The notes under the pieces are model-generated. The model had not been told where the DNA came from and did no database searches. It worked only from the letters and a program-made list of their open reading frames with translations. Below, piece after piece: positions 8,627 through 16,758 of a stretch of DNA of 64,000 nt. Numbering within the stretch: the stretch's first letter is position 1; the number at the start of each line of letters is the position of its first letter. Location of the stretch: contig CAWCHI010000009.1 of assembly GCA_963795335.1 (NCBI GenBank), positions 119,542 through 183,541 on the forward strand. Direction: 5' to 3'. The position numbers and the translations under genes are program-made. This DNA is from Trebonia sp963795335 (GTDB lineage: Bacteria; Actinomycetota; Actinomycetes; Streptosporangiales; Streptosporangiaceae).

Positions 8627-9894
8627 ACGGCGTCCGGGACCGGCTGGATCCGGCCGGCCGCCCGCAGGTCGGCCAGCCACACCAGGCCGGAGACCGCCAC
8701 CAGTGCCATCGCCAGGACCGCGACCCCGGTCCAGCCCCAGTGCGCCGCGATCACCCCGGTCAGCGCCGACGAGATCGCCCCGCCGACGAATACGCTGGTC
8801 ATGTACACCGAGTTGATCCGCGCGCGGGCCTCCGGGCGCAGTGCGTAGATGTCGCGCACGCTGAGCACGTTGCTGCTCTGGACGGCGAAGTCGAGCAGCA
8901 CGGCTGAGACCGCCAGCAGCACGAGGCTGAAGGCACCGAAGACGGCTACCGCCATCGCCGCCAGCCCGAGCAGCACCGAGATCCCCCGCACGGGACGGGA
9001 CAGGCCACGGTCACCGAGCCGCCCGGCGACCGGCGCGGCCGCCGCCCCGGCCGCCCCGACCAGGGCGAACACGGCCACCCCGACCTGGCCGAGGTGATGC
9101 CGCCCGGTCAGCTCGTAGACGATGGCGGTCCAGTAGGCGGTGAACGCGCCGAACATCAGCGCCTGGGCCGCGGCCCGCCGCCGCAGCACTGGCTCCGCCC
9201 GCGCCACCGCCAGCACCGATCCCACCAGCTGGGGGTAGGTGGCCGAGTGGGCGGGCTGCCGCTGCGGCAGCAGCCGCGCCAGCGCGACCGCGATCACCAG
9301 CATCAGGCCGGCCGAGATGGCGTAGATGCTCTGCCAGCCCCAGGCGGCGGCGGCCAGGCTGGCGACCGAGCGGGCGAGCATGATGCCGAGCAGCAGGCCG
9401 CTGGTGACCTGGCCGACGTACTTGCCGTGGCGGCCGGCCGGGGCCAGGTGGGCGGCCAGTGGCAGCAGCACCTGGGCGACGACCGAGGTGATCCCGACCA
9501 GCAGCGCGGCGGCGAGGAAGACGCCGAAGTCGGGCGCGGCGGCCACCGCCGCCAGCGCCACCGCGGTGATCACCAGCGTCCGCGAGGCGAGCCGGCGGTT
9601 CTCCAGCAGGTCGCCCAGCGGCAGCAGGAAGGCGAGCCCGGCCGCGTAGCCGATCTGGGTCACGGTGACGACCAGGGCGGCGGTCCCGCCGGAGATGGCG
9701 AACGCGTGCTCGATGAGCCCGAGCAGCGGCTGCGCGTAGTACAGGTTGGCCACGCTGGCGCCGCAGGCGACCGCCAGCAGCAGCATCACCAGCCGCAGGC
9801 CGCGCGGGGACAGCGGCTGGCCGTCGCCGGGCTGGGCGGCGGGCTGGCCCGCGCCGGGCTGGGCGGCATGGGCGGGGGTGCGGGTCTCAGTCAT
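8623..9894 (-). CDS. MFS efflux transporter (YbcL/AraJ-like)
   Basis: This 423-residue protein has twelve predicted membrane segments after a Pro/Gly/Gln-rich cytoplasmic N-terminus. The run ANLYYAQPLLGLI in TM1 and PLGDLLENRR between TM2 and TM3 (a motif-A variant) are typical of the MFS subgroup of AraJ/YbcL-like drug and sugar exporters. It lies head to head with a TetR gene and a palindrome (9911) fills the shared promoter, the usual layout of a repressor-controlled efflux pump. Substrate is unknown. Confidence 0.85.
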   Translation of the reverse strand: MTETRTPAHAAQPGAGQPAAQPGDGQPLSPRGLRLVMLLLAVACGASVANLYYAQPLLGLIEHAFAISGGTAALVVTVTQIGYAAGLAFLLPLGDLLENRRLASRTLVITAVALAAVAAAPDFGVFLAAALLVGITSVVAQVLLPLAAHLAPAGRHGKYVGQVTSGLLLGIMLARSVASLAAAAWGWQSIYAISAGLMLVIAVALARLLPQRQPAHSATYPQLVGSVLAVARAEPVLRRRAAAQALMFGAFTAYWTAIVYELTGRHHLGQVGVAVFALVGAAGAAAAPVAGRLGDRGLSRPVRGISVLLGLAAMAVAVFGAFSLVLLAVSAVLLDFAVQSSNVLSVRDIYALRPEARARINSVYMTSVFVGGAISSALTGVIAAHWGWTGVAVLAMALVAVSGLVWLADLRAAGRIQPVPDAV

Positions 9895-9910
9895 CCAGGC
9901 TCCCGGCCGA

Positions 9911-9931
9911 AAGTATACGTTGCGTTTACTT
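9911..9931. promoter_or_regulatory. 21-bp near-palindrome between MFS pump and tetR
   Basis: AAGTATACG and CGTTTACTT are inverted arms around a TTG centre, with a single mismatched pair. It lies 17 bp before the MFS start and about 150 bp before the divergent tetR gene. Likely the operator of that TetR (inference). Confidence 0.55.
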
Positions 9932-10078
9932 CGAACCCCGGCCCCCGCTGGGCTATTCCGCCGGCGGGCTGTCCCGGCGCCCGGGCTGTTCCGGCGGGCC
10001 CATTCCGGCGGCGGGGCTCAGCCGTTTCCGGCCGGCGGCCGATACGATGCGGTTACGGACCGACAGGAGGCGGCGGGC

Positions 10079-10696
10079 ATGGAACAGGCCGCGCACGGCG
10101 CCCCGCCCCTTGGCGACGGCGGGCCGCTCCGGTCCGCGCGGGCCGAGCAGGTACGCGACCGGGTGCTTGCGGCGGCCGGGCAGCTGATGCTGGACGGCGG
10201 GCTCGCCTCGGCGACGATGGAGGCCATCGCCGCCCGGGCCGGAGTCAGCAAGCGCACCCTCTACAAGTACTGGCCCTCGCGCGGTGCGGTCGCCCTCGAG
10301 GGCTTCATGCGCAGCGCCGCCGCGGCCGAGCGGATCCCGGAGAACGCCACCGCCGCCGAGTCCCTGGAGGCGCTGCTGCTGGCGGCCGTGACACTGTTCA
10401 CCGAGACGCCGGCCGGGCCGCTGATGCGCTCGCTGATCGCCGACGCCCAGTCGCAGCCGGAAATCGCGGCCGCGCTCCGGGAGCAGTGGCTGCGCCCCCG
10501 CCGCCTGGCGTCGGCCGCCCTGATCCGGCGGGGGGTCGCCGACGGCGAGTTCCGGGCCGGGTTCGACCTCGAGGTCGTGCTCGACATGCTGTGGGCCCCG
10601 GTCTACTACCGGCTGCTGCTCGGCCACGAGCCGCTGGACGCGCACCTGGGGGCGGCCGCGGTGCGCGAGCTGGTGGCTGGCCTGTCCCCCCGCTGA
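10079..10696 (+). CDS. TetR family regulator of the adjacent MFS pump
   Basis: The 205-residue protein has a TetR helix-turn-helix at about residues 40-65 (TMEAIAARAGVSKRTLYKYW) and a C-terminal domain of the TetR_C type with EIAAALREQWLRPRR. The ATG at 10079 is preceded by AGGAGG; it fits the family length. It is divergent from the MFS exporter at 8623-9894 and probably represses it through the palindrome at 9911. Ligand unknown. Confidence 0.85.
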   Translation: MEQAAHGAPPLGDGGPLRSARAEQVRDRVLAAAGQLMLDGGLASATMEAIAARAGVSKRTLYKYWPSRGAVALEGFMRSAAAAERIPENATAAESLEALLLAAVTLFTETPAGPLMRSLIADAQSQPEIAAALREQWLRPRRLASAALIRRGVADGEFRAGFDLEVVLDMLWAPVYYRLLLGHEPLDAHLGAAAVRELVAGLSPR

Positions 10697-10739
10697 CGTC
10701 TTCCCGCCCCCGCGCCCTCACCCGAGAAAGGGACCGCCG

Positions 10740-12504
10740 ATGATCGAGTCAGTCGAGATCCAGGCGACCAAGCCGCTGGACGACTACCCCTACGAATGGG
10801 TCAGCGCCGTCGCCCGCTACGCGGTCGACCCCGAACTGCTGGCCAACGGGCGGATCGCCGACCTCGGCCTCGCCCCCCGCGACGCCGACGGACTGGTCCG
10901 GTTCAGCGGCGACGTCGTGCTGCTGCGCCCGGCCGGCGGTGGCTCCCGCCGGGCGGTCCTGTCGGTGCCGAACCGGGGCAGCATCCGCCTCCCGTACTGC
11001 GGGTCGGGCCTGCTGCCGGCCGGGCATCCAGGCGCCGCCCCCGGTCGGCGACGGCTACCTGCTGCGCGACGGGTGGACCGTCGCCTGGCCTGGCTGGCAG
11101 TGGGACGTGCCTCGTGAGCAGGGCTTCGCCGGCCTGGAGCCACCGCTGGCGGCGGTCGAGCCGGGCTGGCTCCGCAGCGACTTCAGGGTCGACGTCCCGG
11201 CCGCCGAGCGTCCCCTGGGCGACGTGATCGCGCTCGCGGGCGGCGCGCTGCCGCCGATCGCGTTCCGCGCCTACCCGGCCAGCGACCCGTCCGACGAGCA
11301 GGCGTCGCTGCGGGTGCGGGCGGCTCCGATGGGCCCGGAGGAAGTCATCGCGCGCGACCGCTGGCGGTTCACCTCGCCCACCACGATCGCCCTCGACGGC
11401 GGGTTCCAGCCGTTCCACTGGTACCAGGTGATCTACCGCTCCTCGTTCGCGCCGGTCACCGGGGCTGGCCTGCTCGCGCTGCGCGACCTCGGCCGCTACC
11501 TGCGCGGCGACCACGACCTGGTGTTCGCCGACGGAGTCTCGCAATGCGGCCGGCTGCTGCGCGAGTTCCTCTTCGAGGGGCTCAACACCGGCGAGGACGG
11601 CAGGCAGGTCTTCGACGGGGTCATGGCCCAGATCGCCAGCGCCCGCCGGGGCGAGTTCAACCGCCGCTACGCCCAGCCCAGCCTGCTGCACCCGCTGATG
11701 CCCGAGTACGGTCCCCCCTACGGCACCACCGCCCTGCTCGCGCGGCAGCGGTCGCTGGGCGGGGTGCCCAAGCTGATGCTGACCAACAGCGCCTGGGAAT
11801 ACTGGCGGGGCGACGGCGCCCTCGTCCACCAGGACGCCGGCACCGGGGCCGACCTGCCCGAGGACCCGGACGCGCGCGCCTACCTGATCAGCGGCACCGA
11901 CCACCTGGGCGCGATGGGCCCGCTCAAAGCGGCCTTCCCGGTCGCCAACCCGCCGCATCAGCTCGATCCCGCGCCAGTCGTACGGGCCCTGTTCCGCCAG
12001 CTCGTGCAGTGGGCAGCGGACGGCACCGAACCGTCCCCGAGCGCGGTCCCGCGTGCGGCCGACGGCACCGCGGTCAGCCGCGAGTCGGTGCTCAGCGCCT
12101 TCGGCGACGCCGCGCGGCCCGATCCGGCGTTTCTCCCCTACACCCCGGCCATCGATCCTGACCGGGTCGAATGGCCCCTGGAGCTGGGCCCGCCCCGGGT
12201 CGCGCTGGTCTCGGCGGTCGACGAGGTGGGCAACGAGGTGGCCGGCATCCGGCTGCCCGCGGTCGCGGCCGGGCTGGCCGCCTACACCGGCTGGAACCCG
12301 CGGCGGCCGGTCGACGGGCTGCCCGATGTTATCTACGACATGATGGGCAGCCGCCTGCCCGCGCCCGGTGCCGGCGCCGCCCCCGGCCGGGACGAGTTCC
12401 TGGCCGCCGCCCGTGACCTGGTGGCCCGCCGCTTCCTGCTCGAGGAGGACGTCGAGCTCGCGGCCGGCCAGGCGGTGGCTGACGCGGGTGCGGGCACGGA
12501 TTAA
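10740..12504 (+). pseudogene. Alpha/beta hydrolase domain protein (Abhydrolase_10-like), single frameshift
   Basis: Two overlapping frames form one protein. Codons from 10740 give VLSVPNRGSIRLPYC, and from about 11030 a second frame continues with GDGYLLRDGWTVAWPGWQWD and runs to 12504. The switch lies near 11025-11035 in GGCATCCAGGCGCCG. Restored, the product is about 588 residues, matching the family of large alpha/beta hydrolases with the GDGFLLRxGYTVxWxGWQ signature. The visible nucleophile region is FADGVSQCGRLLREF (Ser in GVSQCGR). No function is known beyond hydrolase-like. It starts 43 bp after tetR and may share its transcript. Indel error or real mutation cannot be told apart here. 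Confidence 0.7.
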
Positions 12505-12516
12505 GGGCGGGTCGCC

Positions 12517-12554
12517 GTCGGCCGGGGCAGCGGAGCCCCGCTCCCCCGGCCGAC
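12517..12554 (+). terminator. Hairpin after the hydrolase gene
   Basis: GTCGGCCGGGG (12517-12527) pairs with CCCCGGCCGAC (12544-12554) shortly after the stop at 12504. No U-run. Confidence 0.5.
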
Positions 12555-12624
12555 GACCCACCCCGCTGGGCCGACCTTACGCAGACCGCTTGCTGTTGGG
12601 CGAACCCGCAACCATCCTTGATCC

Positions 12625-13293
12625 GTGAGTCGTGACAGTGCCCTGGAGAACCTCGGCCAGCTGATGCGGGAACTGCGCCAGGCAGGCGGCGTGACCCTGA
12701 CCGCCGCCGCCGCCGGCGCCGGCACCAGCAAGGGCCATCTCAGCAACGTGGAACGCGGCCGCGACCGGCCAAGCTGGGACCTGGTGATGTTCTACGAGGA
12801 ACGGTTCAGTGCCGACGGCCAGCTCTGGTCGGTGTTCACCGAGGCGTCGGCCGGGCCCAGGCCGCGGCAGCGCGTCACCCCGGAGGCCACGGGCTACCCG
12901 ATCCCCGGTGACGCGTCGACCTTCGTCGACGACGTCACCCCGGACGCCGTGATCATGCCGCCCGGCTTCGCCTTCGAGAAAATCTGGCGGCTGCGCAACA
13001 GCGGGACCGTGCCGTGGACCGGCCGCTGGCTCCGGCGGCTGGGGCCGCCGGCCGGGCTCGGCATTCCCAGCTCGCCGGTGCGGGTCGAGATCGCCCCCAC
13101 GATGCCCGGCCAGCTGGTCGACATCACCGTCCCGATGCGTGCCCACCAGCAGGCCGGAACCGCTGAGGTGCACTGGAAGATGGTGGACGACGACGGACTG
13201 GAATTCTTCCCCGACCGCTACCCGGAAGGAATCTTCACCACGATCATCGTCCGGGACGGCGCGCCGCCCCCGAAAATCCGGCGCCTGGCATAG
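12625..13293 (+). CDS. XRE-type regulator fused to an NBR1-like Ig domain
   Basis: Residues about 8-70 form a helix-turn-helix of the XRE/Cro type (LGQLMRELRQ, GTSKGHLSNVERGRDRPSW). Residues about 105-215 form an Ig-like beta domain with the NBR1 central-domain pattern: PPGFAFEKIWRLRNSGTVPW, then PGQLVDITVPMRAHQQAGT and HWKMVDDDGLEFFP. In eukaryotes this domain belongs to the autophagy receptor NBR1 and related proteins; bacterial copies are known from actinobacteria and others, of unclear role. The start is GTG with no clear Shine-Dalgarno and may be leaderless. It stands alone between a terminator hairpin and a small membrane protein. Target genes are unknown. Confidence 0.8.
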   Translation: MSRDSALENLGQLMRELRQAGGVTLTAAAAGAGTSKGHLSNVERGRDRPSWDLVMFYEERFSADGQLWSVFTEASAGPRPRQRVTPEATGYPIPGDASTFVDDVTPDAVIMPPGFAFEKIWRLRNSGTVPWTGRWLRRLGPPAGLGIPSSPVRVEIAPTMPGQLVDITVPMRAHQQAGTAEVHWKMVDDDGLEFFPDRYPEGIFTTIIVRDGAPPPKIRRLA

Positions 13294-13339
13294 CCGCGGG
13301 TTGGGCGGGTAGCGCCGGAGCGACGAAGGGACGATCATC

Positions 13340-13573
13340 ATGTGGCTGTTTTTCACCCGGCGCCTGCGGACCTGGCTGCTGCTGGCTATTGCCCTGCCGC
13401 TGATCCGGGCAGTCGTGCACCGGCTCGCGGTGGCGGCCGAGCGCCGTGACCCGTCCACCTGGACGGCCAAGTCGCTGCACCAGGCCGACTCCGCTGTCGC
13501 GGCCGTATCCCGGCGCACCGCCCGCAAGTCTGACCGCCGTCAGGCCCGCAAGGACAGCAAGGCCCGGCACTGA
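13340..13573 (+). CDS. Small membrane-anchored basic protein
   Basis: This 77-residue protein starts with ATG after GAAGGGACGATC. Residues 10-28 (LRTWLLLAIALPLIRAVVH) form one hydrophobic helix. The rest is strongly basic (RRTARKSDRRQARKDSK) and should lie in the cytoplasm. Similar short proteins are common in high-GC actinobacteria but no function is known to me. It lies between the XRE regulator and the LigD-like gene on the same strand. Confidence 0.65.
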   Translation: MWLFFTRRLRTWLLLAIALPLIRAVVHRLAVAAERRDPSTWTAKSLHQADSAVAAVSRRTARKSDRRQARKDSKARH

Positions 13574-13620
13574 CCCCGGGGCGCGGCCGGCCGGTACCGG
13601 GCCGGCCGTAGGGTCGTGCT

Positions 13621-14085
13621 GTGACAGCGTCCCGCTTCGTGGTGCAGCTCCACGATGCGACCACGCTGCACTTCGACCTGCGGATCCAGGCCGGCGAAGT
13701 GTTCCGCTCGTGGGCGGTGCCCAAGGGGCCGTCGCTCGACCCGCGCGCCCGGCGGCTGGCGGTGCCGGTGGAGGACCACTCCCTGGAGGCCGGCGACTAC
13801 GAGGGGGTCCGGCCCGGGCAGGCACGCGGCAGCGGGGCGGTGATCATCTGGGACGAGGGCAGGGCCGAGGTGACCCGCGACGAACCTGGCCACCTGACGG
13901 TGGTGCTGCACGGGACCAAGCTGGCCGGGGGGTTCGCGCTGACCCAGACCGGGCCACGGCGCTGGATCCTGGTCAAGGTCCGGGACGCCGGCGCCCGGCC
14001 CGGCTCGGACATCGTGGCCGAGGAGCCGGGCAGCGTCCGCAGCGGCCGGACATGGCAGGACCTGGCGGCCGGCCGCGCCCGCTGA
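13621..14085 (+). CDS. Stand-alone LigD 3'-phosphoesterase-type domain protein
   Basis: The 154-residue protein begins FVVQLHDATTLHFDLRIQAG and continues SWAVPKGPSLDPR, the signature of the DNA-ligase-D phosphoesterase module, including His and Asp residues that bind the metal in LigD. In LigD this module trims 3' ends during non-homologous end joining. Here it is alone, with no ligase or polymerase domain nearby, as in several archaea and bacteria. The start is GTG at 13621. It could act on RNA or DNA 3' ends; its partner is not in this window. Confidence 0.82.
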   Translation: MTASRFVVQLHDATTLHFDLRIQAGEVFRSWAVPKGPSLDPRARRLAVPVEDHSLEAGDYEGVRPGQARGSGAVIIWDEGRAEVTRDEPGHLTVVLHGTKLAGGFALTQTGPRRWILVKVRDAGARPGSDIVAEEPGSVRSGRTWQDLAAGRAR

Positions 14086-14121
14086 CGGCGGCGGCGACCC
14101 GGGCCGCCGCTGGTCACAGGA

Positions 14122-14213
14122 CCCGGTTGTTTGCCGCCGCCGATGACGAACTCGGCCCCGGTCAGGTAGCTCGCGGCGTCCGAGACGGGGAAGGCGACCA
14201 GCTGGGCGTGCCT
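14122..14213 (-). pseudogene. Remnant of an SDR gene (C-terminal about 30 codons)
   Basis: Read on the minus strand the bases code AQLVAFPVSDAASYLTGAEF followed by VIGGG, which is the conserved C-terminal end of short-chain dehydrogenases. Nothing resembling the other 85% of the gene is present on either side. The fragment abuts the DUF3253 stop codon (14214), so the rest was lost by deletion or rearrangement. Confidence 0.55.
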
Positions 14214-14483
14214 TCAGTGGCGCGGGCGCAGGCGGATCCGGACCGGCCCGCGCGCCGCCGCGATATCGACCACCCGGCCCCGCTGGGTGACCTCCACCTC
14301 GCCCCGGGCGGCCAGCCGCCCGGCGGCCTGGCGGACCTCCTCCATGAGCCCGCGCCAGCCATCGCGCCGGGCCGCCCGGGCCGCGTCCGACGGGCAGATG
14401 GACGCCCCGGGCGAGCGCTGCCCCAGGAGCTGGAGGATGAGCCGCTCCAGCTCGGACGGCTGCTCGTGGCCTGCCGGGCTCAT
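14214..14483 (-). CDS. DUF3253 protein
   Basis: The 89-residue product matches the small DUF3253 family: LERLILQLLGQRSPGASICP near the start, DGWRGLMEEVRQAAGRLAAR in the middle and a final VRIRLRP. These proteins look like winged-helix domains; the biochemical role is unknown. The ATG at 14483 overlaps the stop of the upstream DUF4126 gene (ATGA), so the two are translationally coupled. Confidence 0.78.
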   Translation of the reverse strand: MSPAGHEQPSELERLILQLLGQRSPGASICPSDAARAARRDGWRGLMEEVRQAAGRLAARGEVEVTQRGRVVDIAAARGPVRIRLRPRH

Positions 14484-15109
14484 GCCCGCATGACTGCCCC
14501 GGGCGCGGACTGGCCGGACGGCCGCCGCCGCCGCCGGGCGGCCCGCCGCCGCTGCCAGCCCTGGCGGATCCGGGAGGCCAGCAGCGCCATCAGGGCCAGG
14601 CCAGCCGCCAGGAGCACGGCGGCGACGCCGGCCGCGACGACCGGGTGGTAGACGGCGAATGCGACGAGGCCGAACACGCCCAGGTCTTCGAGCAGGCTGG
14701 CGGCGATATTGCTGAACGGTTCCGGACTGGCGTTGACGCCGATCCTGGTGCCGGTCTTGACGACGTGCGCGGCAAGGGCCGATCCGCCGCCGAGGGCGGC
14801 TCCGGCGATCGTCGCGGCGGGGCTGGGATGCGCCTGCTGGGCCATGACGGCGCCGATGGCCCCGCCGACAACCGGCCGCAGGGGCGTGTGGACGATGTCC
14901 CACAGTGAGTCAAGCAGCGGTACCTTGCCGGCCACGAACTGACCGCAGTAGAGCACGGCCGCGGCGGCCAGGACCGACGGGCGCTCGAGGACGGCCGGGA
15001 TCGCGGCGACGTGGCCGAACCGGCCCAGCAGCCCGAGGACCAGCACCGCGAGGTAACTGTTGACGCCGCTGGCGACACCACTGGCAAAGATCAAGGAGAC
15101 GGGAAACAT
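14480..15109 (-). CDS. DUF4126 integral membrane protein
   Basis: This 209-residue protein has five to six hydrophobic segments: ASGVASGVNSYLAVLVLGLL, VLAAAAVLYCGQFVA, GGAIGAVMA, a glycine-rich ALGGGSALAAHVVK, and a C-terminal VVAAGVAAVLLAAGLALMALL. This pattern fits DUF4126, a family of membrane proteins with unknown role. The tail is very Arg-rich. The ATG at 15109 follows AAAGGA-like sequence on the minus strand. It overlaps the DUF3253 gene by 4 bp. Confidence 0.72.
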   Translation of the reverse strand: MFPVSLIFASGVASGVNSYLAVLVLGLLGRFGHVAAIPAVLERPSVLAAAAVLYCGQFVAGKVPLLDSLWDIVHTPLRPVVGGAIGAVMAQQAHPSPAATIAGAALGGGSALAAHVVKTGTRIGVNASPEPFSNIAASLLEDLGVFGLVAFAVYHPVVAAGVAAVLLAAGLALMALLASRIRQGWQRRRAARRRRRPSGQSAPGAVMRA

Positions 15110-15291
15110 CCGGTCCGTCCTGTCCGTTCTCGCGTTCGCGCACCCGGCTGCCCGCGGGTTCGCCGCGCCCCAGGATAGGCGAGCCCCGCCGCTGTCCCGG
15201 CAACTCGGGCGAGCCGGTCGGCGGGCGGGCAGTCGGGCGGGCGGGCAGTCGGGCGGGCGGGCATTCGGGTGAGGCGCCGCAGGCTGGGCCG

Positions 15292-16734
15292 CTAGCCCGG
15301 TTCCGCGGCGGCGGCGAGCCGGCGGACGCCGGCCTCCAGCTCGGCTTCGCTGGCGGCGGCGGAGAAGGTCAGCCGCAAGTGCGGCGCGGGCGCCTCGGCC
15401 GGGAAGAACGGCCGTCCCGGCATGACGATGACGTTCTTGCGCCGGGCGGCTTCGGCCAGTCCGACGTCGTCGGTGCCCGCGGGCAGGGTCGCCCACAGGT
15501 GCATGCCGCCGCCGGGAAGGGTGACCCGGGCGGCCGGCAGATGCCGGGTGACCGCGCGCTGAAGGGTTGCCGCCCGCCGTCCCAGCTCCTGCCCCAGGCC
15601 CTTCAGGTGCCGCTCCCAGGCGGGGCTGGTGACCAGCTCGAGCGCCGCCCGCTGCAGGGGCTGGGCGACGAACAGGTCCTCCACCGCCCGCACCGCCCGC
15701 AGCCGGCTCGCGGCCGGGCCGCGAGCGATCAGCGCCCCGACGCGCAGGCTGGGCGACGCGGCCTTGGTCAGCGAGGTGACATAGACGACGCGCCCCTCGG
15801 TGTCGTCGGCCAGCAGTGGAGCCGGGGGCGGCGGGGGTCCGTGCGACAGCCAGCGGGTGCAGTCGTCCTCGATCACGAACGCGCCGGCCGCAGCCGCGAG
15901 GCCGAGAACCTCCTGGCGCCGGCCGGCGGCCAGCACCGCCCCGCTTGGATTGTGATAGACGGGCTGGCAGAACAGTGCCTGGGCCCGGCTGCGGGCGAAC
16001 GCCTCGGCCAGGTGGCCAGGGATGATGCCGTCGGCATCGGCCGGCACCGGGACAAGGCGGATGCCGGCGGCCCGCGCGGCGGCGATCGCCCCCGGGTAGG
16101 TGGGCGACTCGACCAGCAGCGGGGCGCCCGGGGGAACCAGCGCCCGGAAGGCCGCTGACAGCGCCCCCTGCCCGCCCCCGGTGACCAGGACGTCGCGGGC
16201 GTCCACGCCCGCCCCGGCGGCCTGGGCGAGCCAGGCCCGCAGCTCGTGCAGACCCGAGGCCGGCGGGCGTTCCCAGGCTTCCGGGGAGCGGCCTGCCCGT
16301 GTCAGCGCGGCGCGGAGCGGACCCAGCGGCATCAACGACGGGTGCAGGTAACCGGTCGCCAGCGAGATGACCCCGTCCGTGTGGGGCGGATCGGCCAGTG
16401 AGGAAAGGCCCGCGGTGTCAACCGCGCGTCCGGCCAGCGCGACGGTCTGCCACGGGTAGCTGGCTACCCCGGCGGAGCCGCGGGCACGCGGCCGGGCCAC
16501 GAATGTCCCCGCGCCGGGGCGGATGACAAGGACACCTTCGCGGGCGAGCTCGGCCAGCGCGCGCGACACGGTCAGCGGGCTGACGTGCCGGTGCCGGGTA
16601 ATCCAGCGGGTGGCGGGCAGCTGCTGCCCGGACCCGAGCCGGGCTGCCTCGGCCCGCAGCCACTGCTTGAGCTGGTCGGTACTGCTATCGTTATTTATGA
16701 GAGACGAGGATAGCGCTTCTGACCGCTGGACGAT
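15292..16734 (-). CDS. MocR-type regulator (GntR helix-turn-helix plus aminotransferase domain)
   Basis: An N-terminal winged helix (VSPLTVSRALAELAREGVLV, then RPGAGTFVARPR) is followed by a full fold-type I PLP aminotransferase domain: VTGGGQGALS, FCQPVYHNPSG, EDDCTRW, and the PLP lysine in YVTSLTKAASPSLRVG. MocR proteins regulate genes of amino acid, GABA, taurine or vitamin B6 metabolism. No ATG, GTG or TTG is in frame between the helix-turn-helix and position 16987; the coordinate given uses an ATC (16734) and is uncertain. The gene is divergent from a TauE-like exporter, which is the probable target (inference). Confidence 0.78.
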   Translation of the reverse strand: MVQRSEALSSSLINNDSSTDQLKQWLRAEAARLGSGQQLPATRWITRHRHVSPLTVSRALAELAREGVLVIRPGAGTFVARPRARGSAGVASYPWQTVALAGRAVDTAGLSSLADPPHTDGVISLATGYLHPSLMPLGPLRAALTRAGRSPEAWERPPASGLHELRAWLAQAAGAGVDARDVLVTGGGQGALSAAFRALVPPGAPLLVESPTYPGAIAAARAAGIRLVPVPADADGIIPGHLAEAFARSRAQALFCQPVYHNPSGAVLAAGRRQEVLGLAAAAGAFVIEDDCTRWLSHGPPPPPAPLLADDTEGRVVYVTSLTKAASPSLRVGALIARGPAASRLRAVRAVEDLFVAQPLQRAALELVTSPAWERHLKGLGQELGRRAATLQRAVTRHLPAARVTLPGGGMHLWATLPAGTDDVGLAEAARRKNVIVMPGRPFFPAEAPAPHLRLTFSAAASEAELEAGVRRLAAAAEPG

Positions 16735-16739
16735 AGCGG
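16684..16739. promoter_or_regulatory. Repeats in the MocR/TauE divergent promoter
   Basis: GCTATCGT (16684-16691) is inverted to ACGATAGC (16730-16737), and GATAGCG occurs as a direct repeat at 16709 and 16732. MocR regulators typically bind such repeated half-sites. The block lies 20-75 bp before the TauE ATG. Confidence 0.5.
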
Positions 16740-16758
16740 TGGCCGCCCGGCCGCGCGG

